DNA from: Tetraselmis striata | Taxonomy: Eukaryota; Chlorophyta; Chlorodendrophyceae; Chlorodendrales; Chlorodendraceae | NCBI GenBank assembly: GCA_006384855.1 | Contig: VCJN01003222.1 | Span: 496,001-560,000, forward strand | DNA length: 64,000 nucleotides | Reading direction: 5' to 3' | Part shown: positions 32,343-43,100 of the stretch, piece after piece | Numbering within the stretch: the stretch's first letter is position 1 | Layout of the letters: every line of letters starts with the position of its first letter | Translations under genes and position numbers: made by a program | The notes under the pieces: model-generated | What the model saw: only the letters and a program-made list of their open reading frames with translations | What the model was told of the DNA's origin: nothing | Database searches by the model: none

Positions 32343-33761
32343 GCGTCCCGGCCGGTGCCGCGCCCGCGAGAAGTCCCGCACAAACCTCCGCTCCGCGTCC
32401 TCCAGGCCGTAGAACCGGTGCAGCGCCGCCTCGCTGCGGCAGCTCGCCGCGGTCGGACGCCGCAGCGAGTTCACCACCGTGGGCTCGTTCTTCCGGTGGG
32501 GCGCCGAGGAGTACTGGCACAGCATCATCACCGTCCACACCAGGTCCGACGAGAAGAATCGCACGCCCGCGGCGGCCTCCCCCGCGGGCATCTCCTGGTA
32601 CATCACGTTGGTCGTCACCCCCATCCGGGTGCCCGCCGGGAAGTGCCGCGGGTACAGCTCGCCCGCGCGCCGCGCCGCGTTCACCGTCATCACCACCTTG
32701 GACGCCGTGTACGCCGCGGGCACTCGCCCGCGCGCCGACGCGCCCGTCATGGCCCGGACCTGGCCCGGCGTCAGCCCCAGGGTGCGGTAGTCCCGCCGCG
32801 CCTCGTCCCAGTAGTGCGCGTGCGCGATCGGCCCGGTGGCCTCCGACGCGGCGTACCGGAACCGGTTGTCGCGGACGAACGCGAAGGTTGGGTCGCCCGG
32901 CCCCGCGATCACCCGGCGGAGCAAGCCCACGGTCGTCCGGGTGATGACGCTGGGGAGGAAGGGCATGTCGCGGAGCGCCAGGCCGGCCTCGGGGCGCGAC
33001 AGCGCCGCCCCGACCCCGCCCACCGTCCGCGCAGCGGTCGTGCCGCCGCCGCCGGGCCCCCGGCGCCACGCGTACCAGTCAACCTCCGGGAACGGGGGGC
33101 GGCGGTCCGCGTGGATCTCGACCCGGACGAGCGTGCCCTCACTCCGGAACCGCGCCCACAGGTCCCCTGCCGACGGCCGCCCCCCCGTCGGGGGCTTGCG
33201 CCACCCCGGCGGGTGCACCATCAGCAGCCAGCCCGCCGCGGAGAGGTGCGCGTCGACGCTCTTGCGGACGAACCGGACCCACAGCGCGCCCCCCTTGTTC
33301 AGGCCGCGCGCGTTGTAGGGCGGGTTGCCCATGACCACGTCGAAGCGCGCGCCGGCCGGGGCCCACGTCAGAAAATCGGCCTGGTGAACCTGCGGCGCCG
33401 CCCCGCCGCCCACGCGGCGCAGGAGCCGGCGGGCGTTGGCGGCGTTGTCGGGGTCCAGCTCCACCACGTGCAGAATATTCCCCACGATGTGCCGGCGGCG
33501 CTCCCGCTCGCTCGGCATAACACCGGCCAGCCCCTCCATGAAGCGGAAGAACGCCAGCACCGGGAACACGCCGAACCCTCCGGCGGGGTCGAGCCACCTC
33601 GAGCGGCGCTGCCGCCACACCGACGGGGGCAGCGCGTCCAGCATGCGCTCGGCCAGCTCCACCGGCGTGTAGATCTCGCCCATCGTCCGAACCCGGTCCG
33701 CGCGGGTGCGCGCGCCCAGCTCGCGCATTGTGGCGAGCGCCTCCTCCCGCTCCGCCTCCAT
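32319..33761 (-). CDS. N6-adenine DNA methyltransferase, Eco57I/TaqI-like
   Basis: A 480-residue protein from the ATG at 33761. GEIYTPVELAERML is the typical run-in of type IIG-like and Eco57I-type enzymes, WLDPAGGFGVFPVL is motif I (AdoMet binding), HVVELDPDNAANA is motif II, and FDVVMGNPPYNA is the catalytic NPPY. The C-terminal 250 residues would recognise the target (FAFVRDNRFRYAASEATG, KVVMTVNAARRAGEL). No endonuclease domain is apparent in the protein. It may mark viral DNA or protect it. Together with the C5 enzyme at 24.9 kb the window has two DNA methyltransferases of different chemistry. Confidence 0.85.
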   Translation of the reverse strand: MEAEREEALATMRELGARTRADRVRTMGEIYTPVELAERMLDALPPSVWRQRRSRWLDPAGGFGVFPVLAFFRFMEGLAGVMPSERERRRHIVGNILHVVELDPDNAANARRLLRRVGGGAAPQVHQADFLTWAPAGARFDVVMGNPPYNARGLNKGGALWVRFVRKSVDAHLSAAGWLLMVHPPGWRKPPTGGRPSAGDLWARFRSEGTLVRVEIHADRRPPFPEVDWYAWRRGPGGGGTTAARTVGGVGAALSRPEAGLALRDMPFLPSVITRTTVGLLRRVIAGPGDPTFAFVRDNRFRYAASEATGPIAHAHYWDEARRDYRTLGLTPGQVRAMTGASARGRVPAAYTASKVVMTVNAARRAGELYPRHFPAGTRMGVTTNVMYQEMPAGEAAAGVRFFSSDLVWTVMMLCQYSSAPHRKNEPTVVNSLRRPTAASCRSEAALHRFYGLEDAERRFVRDFSRARHRPGRLRGEPGA

Positions 33762-33790
33762 TGACCTCCGGTCCGATTTTACTCGGAACC

Positions 33791-35878
33791 ATGCTGCACG
33801 GCACGCTCGTCGGCATCACGCCGTGCGACGCCTACGGCGCCAGGTTCAGCCTCCTCCTCGCCGGGACCAAGTCGCCGTCCGCCGCCCCGCCGACCCTCTA
33901 CTCCGACCACCCGTCCTTCGACGAGGTCCACGACTACCTGCACCGGGAGGTCACGCTCGTCGTGGACGCCTCGCGCACCGTCCGGGACTTTTACCACGCC
34001 ACGGACACCACCTTCAGGATCCGCTCGATCGCCGCTGCGGCGGGGGCGCTCGACCGGTGCCACGACACAAAGCGCAGGATCCGGCTCCGGGAGCTGTGGG
34101 ACGCGCTCAACAAGATCGGGAGGAAACGGGGCATCGGCTACCTGGACGTCTTCACAGCGTACCCGTTCCTGGTGATGCGACTACCCGCCGACGACCGGCC
34201 CTTCGGGCTGGCCGGCGCGATGCGCATCGCCGAGCACCTCCGCCTCCCGGACAGCGTCCGGTGCCGGGGGGAGATGGAGTACGACATTGTGCGCAAGGGC
34301 GAGAAGGACGGCGGCGGGCACACGTGCTACCCCGTCTCCCGGTACTTCCCGCCCCTGTTTTCGCGGTACGGCGACGCCGTGGCGCAGGCGGAGCTCGACG
34401 CCCTCGTGCGCGCCCGCCGGCTCGTGTTCGACGCGTCCGGGGAGTGGGTCTCCTCCCCGAAGGCCTCACGCTTCCGGGAGGCCATCATGGAGTTCCTCCG
34501 GGAGCCGAAGCAGGAGGGGGACGGCTCCGGGTGCGGCTCGGCGAGCCACTCCGATGACGAGGGGGCGAGCCACTCCGGGTGCGACTCGGCGAGCCACTCC
34601 GATGACGAGGGGGCGAGCCACTCCGGGTGCGAAGCCTCCGACGACGAGGGGGCCCGACACGGCGAGACGGCGGCCGACGCCCTCACCCCCACGCAGCGCC
34701 GCGCCGTCTCGCGGGCCGTCTCGGACGCGCGGGTCACCGTCGTCATCGGCCCCGCGGGGACCGGGAAAACGCGCGTGGTCAAGAGCGTGCAGAAAGCGAT
34801 TCCGAGCGCGTGGCTCTGCGCGCCCACCGGGAAGGCCGCTCGGCGGATGGGAGCGGGCGCGCGAACGCTGCACAGCTTCCTCGCCACCTTCGACACCGCG
34901 GACCGCTCCGACGACCACCACGCCTGTCGCCCTCGCCGCGGCGACCTCGTCGTGGTGGACGAGGCGTCCATGCTGGACTTCACCATGGCGTTCCTCCTGG
35001 TCCGGTTCGCTGCTCGGACCGGACTGAGGCTGCTCTTCGTCGGGGACCCGTTCCAGCTGCCGTCCGTCGAGTGGGGGTCCGTGATGGACGACCTCGTCGC
35101 CTGGGCGGCCGGGCACTCCGCCCTCGTCCGGCTGGACGCCGTGTTCCGCCAGGGGCGCGAGAGCGGCGTGCTGGCGCTCGCCACCGCCGTGCGATCCCGG
35201 GCGCCCGTTCCGTCGCTCCACACCATGCCGGATGTTACGTTCTTGTCCGTGCCGTCGCCGGAGGAGCTCGTCGCGGAGGCCGCCCGGCACTGGAAATCGG
35301 CCATGATCATAACCCCGACCAACCGGGTGCGGGCCGACATCAACATGATGGTCGCGGGACGCGGCAACCTGGTCAAGGGCGACAAGGTCATATGCCTGCG
35401 GAACCAGGACATCAGCGACGCAAAGAACGGGGACATCGGCACCCTGCTCGAGTTCCAGGAGCTCGAGGTCCCGCCGCGCGGGGACGGGGACGGCCCGGGC
35501 GCGCGCGCCCGGGGGAAGCGCAAGACGCGAGTGGGGATCGTGGCCATGGAGGACGACGCCGCCACGCACTACGCCGTGCTGGCCTCCGATCTCGCTCACG
35601 CGTACGCCATCACCGTGCACAAGGCGCAGGGCTCGGAGTGGGACACCGTCTGCCTCGCGACTCCCTGCTCGGGCGGAAGCTTTGTTAACCGGAGGCTGAT
35701 GTACACGGCGATCACCCGCGCCAAGGAGAAGCTGGTGGTCATATCCGTCGGCAAGGCCTTTTTCCGGAGCCTCTCGGTCGAGGCCCCCGCGCGGTACAGT
35801 CTCGGCCTCGCGCACGGAGACGCACCGCGCGTCCCCGTCCACGCATGGTCCCGCCGGCCGGCCGGCCGAGACCGATGA
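33791..35878 (+). CDS. RecD/Pif1-type superfamily 1 DNA helicase with extra N-terminal region
   Basis: About 695 residues from the ATG at 33791. The helicase half starts at about 300: VIGPAGTGKTRVVK (Walker A, about 318-331), AWLCAPTGKAARRMG (Ia), DLVVVDEASMLD (Walker B), LLFVGDPFQLPSV (III), LDAVFRQGRESGV (IV), AYAITVHKAQGSEWDTVCL and LMYTAITRAKEKLVVI (V-VI). Residues about 250-295 are an acidic Ser/His/Asp linker coded by a repeated GCGAGCCACTCCGATGACGA unit. The N-terminal 240 residues are not recognised and have KRRIRLRELWDALNKIGRKR in the middle. The type unwinds DNA 5' to 3'; recombination or replication are likely uses. Confidence 0.9.
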   Translation: MLHGTLVGITPCDAYGARFSLLLAGTKSPSAAPPTLYSDHPSFDEVHDYLHREVTLVVDASRTVRDFYHATDTTFRIRSIAAAAGALDRCHDTKRRIRLRELWDALNKIGRKRGIGYLDVFTAYPFLVMRLPADDRPFGLAGAMRIAEHLRLPDSVRCRGEMEYDIVRKGEKDGGGHTCYPVSRYFPPLFSRYGDAVAQAELDALVRARRLVFDASGEWVSSPKASRFREAIMEFLREPKQEGDGSGCGSASHSDDEGASHSGCDSASHSDDEGASHSGCEASDDEGARHGETAADALTPTQRRAVSRAVSDARVTVVIGPAGTGKTRVVKSVQKAIPSAWLCAPTGKAARRMGAGARTLHSFLATFDTADRSDDHHACRPRRGDLVVVDEASMLDFTMAFLLVRFAARTGLRLLFVGDPFQLPSVEWGSVMDDLVAWAAGHSALVRLDAVFRQGRESGVLALATAVRSRAPVPSLHTMPDVTFLSVPSPEELVAEAARHWKSAMIITPTNRVRADINMMVAGRGNLVKGDKVICLRNQDISDAKNGDIGTLLEFQELEVPPRGDGDGPGARARGKRKTRVGIVAMEDDAATHYAVLASDLAHAYAITVHKAQGSEWDTVCLATPCSGGSFVNRRLMYTAITRAKEKLVVISVGKAFFRSLSVEAPARYSLGLAHGDAPRVPVHAWSRRPAGRDR

Positions 35879-36591
35879 AAACATGAAAACCATCTAGATC
35901 GGGTTTCAGAACGTTCCGCACATTCCGCACCCGCACACCTCGAGGAGCCTCGACATGGCCGCGTCTATCGTGCAGGCGGCGAACGCGATCCTGGACGATA
36001 GACGCGGCGGACGTCGCGGACTGGTACAACAGCAGCCACGCGGACCTGTACCTGATCGCCAGAGCACTGGGCGTCAACCGGGACCCCACTTTCAACGCCC
36101 CCGTTCGGACGCCCGAGGACGCGGGGAGATCCGTCGCGGTGCTCTCCTGCCTGCGCAGCAAGATGGACCCCCCTTCCGTGGCGGCTCCCCTCTTCACGGC
36201 TCTGTCCAAGGCGAACCTGGACTCGCTGCTGAAGGCCTGCGCGGGCGCGATGGTGGCGTCGGAGGTAGAGTGACGGAGCGCTTGTAAACTCTTTTTCAGA
36301 TCATTGTGGGACACCCCAGCCGCGTGCGCACCGCAACGACAATTTTTTTCCAACGGTGGTCAAGGTGGAACCGCGTGCGCTGACTGGAAACTGGGGAGAG
36401 ATGGCAGGCACGGCGGGGGGGCAAACTTTGTGTTTGTGATGAGGGAGACGACATTTGGTGGAACGATTTGTGACGCAGGAAACCGTCCTGCGTGCTGGGG
36501 AGGGAGCGCCATATGGTTGTTCGCGACATGTGAGTTATGGGCGCCCCCGTGTCGCGCGGAGAGTGACATCGGAGCCTGTTGTTGATTCGCG
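35879..36591. other. Gap with coding-like patches and no assigned gene
   Basis: About 710 bases between the helicase and the first fibre gene. Between about 35955 and 36273 there are short stretches whose translation looks protein-like (a start MAASIVQAANAILDD; further on, helical Ala/Leu-rich sequence ending ACAGAMVASEVE), but I do not see one intact frame that I would annotate, so this may be a small decayed or spliced gene. The stretch 36290-36590 is less GC-rich and contains nothing I recognise. Confidence 0.35.
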
Positions 36592-39500
36592 TCATGGCAT
36601 GGTCACGGCTTTGATGTGCAAACTGTTGTTTGGAAAAAAACTTGTGTTATTATACGCCGGCAGCTGGGAGTTCAGGAAACCGTGGGTCCGAAGGCCGCTG
36701 GTCCGGTGTACGGCGTATATGTAGAGAATGTAAAAGCTCTCCCCCGCAGTGGTGACGGTGATCTCACGGGTCGTGCTCGACGCGCTGTCGGTCACTCTGG
36801 TGACAAGGGAGTCTACATCTGATTTCGACATTGGCGAGTCCAAGGTGCTTGTAGACCAAGCCACTGTGACATCACAATTGCCTGTGTTCAAGCTCAGATT
36901 GACTCTGATCTCAGTGGACGATAAAGCCACGGCAGCAGAAGACAGGATCAACGGGGACAATACGTTTGCCGGGGCGGTCCAAGAGACTAGGGGGGGCCAC
37001 GTTGCATTTGTGGTGGAAACGGGAGCGGTCGCACTATGGATGGATTGAGTTCTGATTGCTCCCGAAGCAAGGGTCCCAGTCAACTGCCCCGTGAAAGTCA
37101 CTGGCGTGCTTCCACTGGTGATCACGCTGGCGCCAGACAGCTCGATGCTCACGTAGAGCCCTTCGTCTGTGGGGCGCCAGACGGTGTCGCCGCCATTCGC
37201 CATCTGTACGTCAGATATGCGGGTAAGTATGTGCGGGTATTGACTAGAGGTCGCAAACTGCAACGCCCCTGTGTTGTAACCGGCTAAACGCCAGTTGAAT
37301 GATGCCCAGCGTTGTGTAACCCCGCATGCAGTTACCGCAAGAATGCCGTCATGCAATATCTCTGGCATGGAGAAAAACCCCTTGAGGACAAATTGAACGC
37401 TCATCGGCCGAGTCGCGTTAGAATTGTAGCGCACGGTAACACCGGATATTGAAAATGGCTCGTAATAGTACGCGGGGTAATCGGATTTCGTAACAAAGTT
37501 CACCGGCCCGGAGACCGCAGACTTGCCGCCGTCCTCGTCCATGGCGTACCCGAACAAGGAGTAGCGCATGCCTTCGCTTAGTTGGAGTATCGAGGCCGAT
37601 CCCGACCCGGCGCCTCCCGCGGAAACGGTTGCCTTGATGGCGGCCGCGTCGACGTCGGCCAATGTTTTGCTCGTCGCTTGTGGCGTGAACGCCGCAATCA
37701 CAACAGTTTGTACCGTGCCGTCACTATCTGACGCCGTCCAGCTCACGTCGGCGGATGTCTCCAGCACGTTGGTCACGGCGCCCAGCGCGAACGTGGGCGC
37801 GAAGTTGGCGGGGACCACCGTCACGCCGCTCGCCGTGGCGGACTGTGCGGTGAGGTTGTTGCTGTCGTAGACCACGATGTAGCCGCTGTACGTCCCTGCG
37901 GCGACCGAGATGTCCTTGCTGGACACCGAGCTGCCGCCGCTGATCGCCTGGTTCTGCGCGCTTTGGAGCGCGCCGTTGACGTAGAATCGCACGCTGGCCA
38001 GGTTTGAGTTGGCGTCCGAGACGTTCCAGGTGAAGCGAAGGGTCTCGGGCGACGGGGACGCGAGCTGGAACGAGTTGACCTTCGGAGCGTACTGGATCGT
38101 CACGATTTGGGCGGGCGTGGTAGCGGTCCCGGAGTTGGGGCTGCTCGTGGACACCACCATGTAGTTGTTGCTGACCGTCCCCGTCTGCGCGTTCAGGTTG
38201 TAGGTGTACGACCCCGACCTGCTCGCCCCGGACAACGCGGCGGTTTGCCGCAGCGTCCCTGACACGAAGAACGAGATGCTGCTCAGATTTCCGGCCAAAG
38301 CGCTCACGCTGTAGCTGAAATTGACGCGCCCCGTGCTGCCCGCGCCTCCCGCGTCGCCGGTGACGCTGTGACTGGCAAACGTCGGAGCGGGGTACGGTAC
38401 GGTGACCGATCTGGTCACCGACTCGCTGTTGTTGCTTCCCCTGGACGTCAGGTACGACGCGTCGCTGGCCGCCAGGTCCGTGACGGTGACCACAATGTTG
38501 TCGTTCGCGCCGTAGCTCAGCGTGTTGGCAGAGAACACTCCCGACGCGGACGTCCCGGAAAGCGCTCTGGACCCGGAAACGTCGCCGGTCGCAGCGATGC
38601 TCCGCAGGCCGCTGCCGGAATCCCCGACGCTGTAATTGATGTCCGCCCTCGTCCCGGTGTAGCTCACGCTCACGCTGGTGATGGTGGGCTTCGTGAGATC
38701 CCACGACCTGAACGTCTTGACGGTCGTCTCGCCCATCGTGTTCCCCGCCCCATCCGTCGCCGTCGCTATGACGTTGTAGCTGGTGAAGCTCTGCAACCCG
38801 GTGACCGCGAAGGTCTTGTTTCCCGCCCCGGAGAACGCGGACGTGTAGTCGTTGACGGCGGTGCCGGCCCTCCGCACGTACACGCTCCCCGCGGCGACCC
38901 CCGTCAGGTCGTCCGTCACAGAGACCGTGATGCTGGCGGTCGTGTCCGACGTCTGCGAGCCGGAAACCCACGCCACCGTCGGAGCCTGGCTGTCGAGGGT
39001 GATGGCCGTCGGGCTCGTCCTCCGGGCCGCCGACACGTTGCCCTGGTTGTCCACGGACACCGCCCAGCCGTACACGGTGGCGCCGGTCAGCAACCCCGCG
39101 ACCACCGCGTTGCCGCTGGCGGCGGCCGGGTCCACGGTGGTCACCCTCTGCGCGGTACCCGAGTCCCCGGCCGCCGCGATGACCGTGTTCGCGAGGGCGG
39201 ACGGGCTTGTCGTCGCCAGGAGCTTGACAAAGTCTATTCCGGACATCGCGTCGGTGGCCCCGCTCCACCTGATGCGCACGCTGCTGCCGCTCACCAACGC
39301 CATGCCCGGGCTGGCGTCCAGGCTCGGCGACACCGTGTCCCACGTCCGGCCGCCGTTGTTGTCGATCGCGCGCGAGGACGCGTTTCCGCCGGAGAACGAC
39401 CCGTTGTCGAACCACCCCTGGTTGTCCTTCGCCGCGCAGTAGACCCGGAACGCCGTCCAGTTGGCGAGCCCCGAGAGGGACACCACCTGGCCGGACACGT

Positions 39501-40113
39501 TCACGGTCGTTCCCGCGCGGGACACGTTCGCGGCCGACGACCCCGAGGCCGCCAGCACCGCCGCCCGCGTCATGGCGGTCGTCGACGCGGCGATCCGAGC
39601 GCCGTCCAGCCCGCTCCCTCCGCTCTCGCTCAGGCTGTACGTGACCCGCAGCGTGCCGTCCGTCTGCGCAACGACGCCCGTGACCGCGATGGACGGCGGC
39701 GTCGGGTCGTACGTCCGGCCGCCGTTGCCGCCGATCGGGACCCCCGCCGCCGCGCCGGGCGTGTGCAGGGCCACGGCCGACCCGGGAGGGGCGTCGTACC
39801 AGCCCTGCGCGTCCTGGCACGCCGCGTAGAAGAAGTATCGCGCGTAGTGGTTGAGCGCCCCCGCTCCAAAGGTGTACACCCTGCCGCTGCCGACGCTCCC
39901 CGCCAGGTCGCTCGACGCCACCACGGACTTGTCCCCGGCCGTCGCCGCCTCCAGCACCCCCGTTCTCTGGTCCCGCGCCCCCGCGGCCGCCTCCTGCACC
40001 GCCACCACCCGCGCGCGCGACACCCCGCTCCCGCCCCCCGCGTCGCCGAGGCTGTACGTCACCGTGACCGAGCCGTCGGTGTTGGCCGCGACGGGCATCT
40101 CCTGATACCTCAT
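36592..40113 (-). CDS. Giant repeat protein with Ig/fibronectin-like modules (fibre or adhesin)
   Basis: About 1,173 residues from the ATG at 40113 (MRYQEMPVAANTDGSVTVTY). It is built of beta-sandwich-like modules of about 100-120 residues: PPSIAVTGVVAQTDGTLRVT with YSLSESGGSGLDGARI, KPTITSVSVSYTGTRADINY with SVGDSGSGLRSI, and similar units, Ser/Thr/Ala/Val/Gly-rich, with GDSGSG and TDGAGN turns. No membrane segment is seen. The C-terminal 350 residues are less repetitive and their DNA has a lower GC content. Such proteins are typical virion fibres or surface adhesins. It is transcribed in line after the even larger gene 40145-47101 and may share its role. Confidence 0.75.
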   Translation of the reverse strand: MRYQEMPVAANTDGSVTVTYSLGDAGGGSGVSRARVVAVQEAAAGARDQRTGVLEAATAGDKSVVASSDLAGSVGSGRVYTFGAGALNHYARYFFYAACQDAQGWYDAPPGSAVALHTPGAAAGVPIGGNGGRTYDPTPPSIAVTGVVAQTDGTLRVTYSLSESGGSGLDGARIAASTTAMTRAAVLAASGSSAANVSRAGTTVNVSGQVVSLSGLANWTAFRVYCAAKDNQGWFDNGSFSGGNASSRAIDNNGGRTWDTVSPSLDASPGMALVSGSSVRIRWSGATDAMSGIDFVKLLATTSPSALANTVIAAAGDSGTAQRVTTVDPAAASGNAVVAGLLTGATVYGWAVSVDNQGNVSAARRTSPTAITLDSQAPTVAWVSGSQTSDTTASITVSVTDDLTGVAAGSVYVRRAGTAVNDYTSAFSGAGNKTFAVTGLQSFTSYNVIATATDGAGNTMGETTVKTFRSWDLTKPTITSVSVSYTGTRADINYSVGDSGSGLRSIAATGDVSGSRALSGTSASGVFSANTLSYGANDNIVVTVTDLAASDASYLTSRGSNNSESVTRSVTVPYPAPTFASHSVTGDAGGAGSTGRVNFSYSVSALAGNLSSISFFVSGTLRQTAALSGASRSGSYTYNLNAQTGTVSNNYMVVSTSSPNSGTATTPAQIVTIQYAPKVNSFQLASPSPETLRFTWNVSDANSNLASVRFYVNGALQSAQNQAISGGSSVSSKDISVAAGTYSGYIVVYDSNNLTAQSATASGVTVVPANFAPTFALGAVTNVLETSADVSWTASDSDGTVQTVVIAAFTPQATSKTLADVDAAAIKATVSAGGAGSGSASILQLSEGMRYSLFGYAMDEDGGKSAVSGPVNFVTKSDYPAYYYEPFSISGVTVRYNSNATRPMSVQFVLKGFFSMPEILHDGILAVTACGVTQRWASFNWRLAGYNTGALQFATSSQYPHILTRISDVQMANGGDTVWRPTDEGLYVSIELSGASVITSGSTPVTFTGQLTGTLASGAIRTQSIHSATAPVSTTNATWPPLVSWTAPANVLSPLILSSAAVALSSTEIRVNLSLNTGNCDVTVAWSTSTLDSPMSKSDVDSLVTRVTDSASSTTREITVTTAGESFYILYIYAVHRTSGLRTHGFLNSQLPAYNNTSFFPNNSLHIKAVTMP

Positions 40114-40144
40114 GCGCGACACAAAATCACCACACCGCGCCACA

Positions 40145-43100
40145 TCACAGCGACATCGCCGGCGGCTGGTAGTCCCACGTCCGGGAGTCCGCGACGTCGG
40201 CGCCCGCGACGCCCGCGTAGGCGTAGTTGCCCACCATCTGCGCCCGGTCGGCGTGACCCGCCCCGTCGCGCGACAGGTTGCCGTCCCCGTCCTCCGCCAC
40301 CGCGTACACCCAAAACTTGGACCACTCGACGAGGTCCGGAGAGGTCACCGACGCGGGGCCCGCGCCCGAGTCGGCCGTCACCACCACGTACCCGCCCTGC
40401 GTCCCGCCGGGGGCCGTCGCCTGGGCGAGCGATCTCACCTGCGCCGGAGTCCGGGCGCCCCCCGTGACGCTGTAGTAGATGTACAGGCGCGCGAGCCCCG
40501 CGCCGCCCGCGTCGGACGCCTCGAACACGATGTCCATCTTCGTGTCCCGCGACGCGGCGTCGAACGCGTGCAGCGTCGCGGAGAGCGCCGTCGCCGCGGG
40601 CACCGTCACGTCGTAGGAAAGCCCGGCGTGCGGCGTCAGCGCCGACCCCAGGTCGTCGCGCACCACCGCGCTGAAGTTCCCAAAGCCATCGATCGCCGCC
40701 GAGTGCAGGTACACCGGACTGCTCTCGGGGAGACGCGCGGTCACGTGGCTGCCCGAGAACGAATCCGCCCGCGGGGCCACCACCCAGACCCGCCCGCCCG
40801 TCGGCGCGCCCGCCACCGACGCCCCGTCGAGCGCGGTCGCCAGGTCGAGCAGCGTCGCCGCGTCCGGCTGCTCCGCGCCGTCGGTGGTGTAGTAGAAAAA
40901 CACCCGGTCCAGTCCGCCGCGGCCGCGGTCCTCGGCGGACACGGAGACGTCGAGCGTGTTCGCGAGGGACGCGTCCGGAGAGCCAGTGTACCCGGACGCG
41001 AGCGGCGACACGGCCCCCAGACTCGTGCGCACGTCGAACGTGTAGCTGACAACCACGGGGTCGAGGGGCATGATGTACACGCTGGGCGGCGCGGAGGCGT
41101 AGACGGCGCGGTTGTTGTGGTGGTCCTTTGTTCCCAGGAAAAAGTGGTACCTCCGGTTCTCCTCGACGGGCTCGTCCAGGTCGAACTCGGCGCCGTCGCT
41201 GTACTGCGACACCTCCACCCGCCCCGTGATGGCTCCGGAGGACGGCAGGCCGCCGTGGGCCCCGGGGTCCACCAGCCGGTCCGCGGCGCTCCCGGCCGCC
41301 ATCTCGGCCGCGTCGACGGCGGACGTCGTGTAGTAGAGCCACGCCTCCAGGGGATGCCGGTCGCTGAGCTCGAAGCTCACCCGGACGAACGGGTGACCGA
41401 CGCTGCCCGGGATGCTGGGATCGAACGCGTTTCTCGGCAAGACGGCAAACCCCGCGAGCTGGGGGGGCTCCTGGTCCACCGTGATGGATGCGGCGCCGCC
41501 GGGCTCGGCCGGGGCCTCGCTGACGTGCTCGGACGGAAGCAGGACGGCGTTTCCGTTGGAGAGCTCCAGGTCCGCGCGGTTTGCGTCGTCCAGCGCAAAC
41601 ACCACCGGGTGGGACACCGTCTCGTGCTGCAGCGCGGACACCGCCGGCGCGTCGCCCGTCGACACCACCCCGGCGAACGACAGGTCGACGGGGGTCGACA
41701 CGCCCTTCGTCACGCGCGCGGACGCGAAGTGAGCGGCGGTGTACACCCCGTCCCGGAGGCGGCGCTTGATGGCGTCCGCGTCCGGCGGGCTCGCGTCGAA
41801 GCTGAACAGGTACACCGTGAAGGCGTGGAGCTCGTCGAACATCTCGAAGCCCGAGACGCGGATCGCGGACGCCGTCGCCGCAGGGCCGGGGGCCACCGTC
41901 CGGACCGTCTGGGAGGACCGCACCGCCCCGGCGGACACCGCCGGCCCCAGGGTGTCGCGGGTGTGCACGGCCGAGCGGCGCTCGTACGTCGCGTTCCCGG
42001 CCGCGTCCACCACCAGCGTCTGCGCGGTGTACTCCGTGAGCTCCCCGAGCGCGGCAACCCGCGCGCCGCTCTCAGCGAACGCGTCCCGCAGCCGGATCTC
42101 CCCGTCGTGATACATGGGCGGCATGAACTCCCGGTCCTCGTAGGGCTGCATCTCCCGCGGCGGTATGAGCGCCGCGCCCCTCGCGTCGACAAAGGCCCTG
42201 GCGGCATCCGCGGACGCGAACGCGTGGTCGCCCGCCATGAGCCAGGCGTACAGGAGGCACTTGGTGTCGTCGACCACGCCGTCCACGGAGAAGACCATCT
42301 CGTGCACGTTGCTGGTCGCGAAGTCCGCAAACGGCGCGCCGGCGGCGCCCGCCATCTCCGGGGGGACCTGGTCCAGCGTGACCGTGTCCGGCATGCGGCG
42401 GATGGCGCGGTTCGGCGGGTCGTGGAAGTCCTGGACCAGCACATAGGGCGAGTAGTACCGGTAATTGCCCATCGGCCGCTCCGCGGAGAACTGGCCGTAG
42501 CCCAGGCGCGTGTAGTACGTGGTCAGCGAGAGGTCGCCGGGGTCGGCGTTGCACAGCGAGCTCTCCACGTTGCACCCCGCCTCCAGCATCGCGAACGCCT
42601 CGTCCACGTCGTCGAAGCTCTGGAACCGGTCCAGCGCCACCGCGTGGGCGGCGACCCTGGGCGGGTAGGCCGAGACCGGCGCGCCGAACGTGCCCGCACC
42701 GCCGTCGTACTCCTCCGCGCCGATGCCGTCGTCCTCCAGCCCCAGCACCTTGACGTCGATCCGCCCGCCACCGACCGCGGCGCCGACGGCCAGGGCCTCC
42801 GAGGCCCCGATCGTCGGCGCCACCACGTCGTTGGTGCGCAGCGTCCCCACCATGGGCACGGAAAACTGCTTCGCGATCGTCTTGCGCCCCACCAGGTCCT
42901 CCACCAGCAGGTGCATCCGGTACACGTGGTAGTTCTCCATGACCCGCGGGGCCACGGGGGCCGCGGTGCTGGTGCTCTCGAAGTACATGCCAACTTCGAC
43001 GCCGGCAAACTCCACAAACCCGCTCATGCCGACCGGGTTGGCGACGTAGCTCACCGAGAACGCGCCCCCGTTGTTGCGCGCCAGCTGCCTGGTGTAGAAC

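Noticed and set aside
37724-39820. A 698-codon minus-strand frame inside the Ig-like gene
   Set aside because: Same strand but another frame; its composition is Arg/Gly/Gln-rich and it shows no domain, unlike the longer frame.
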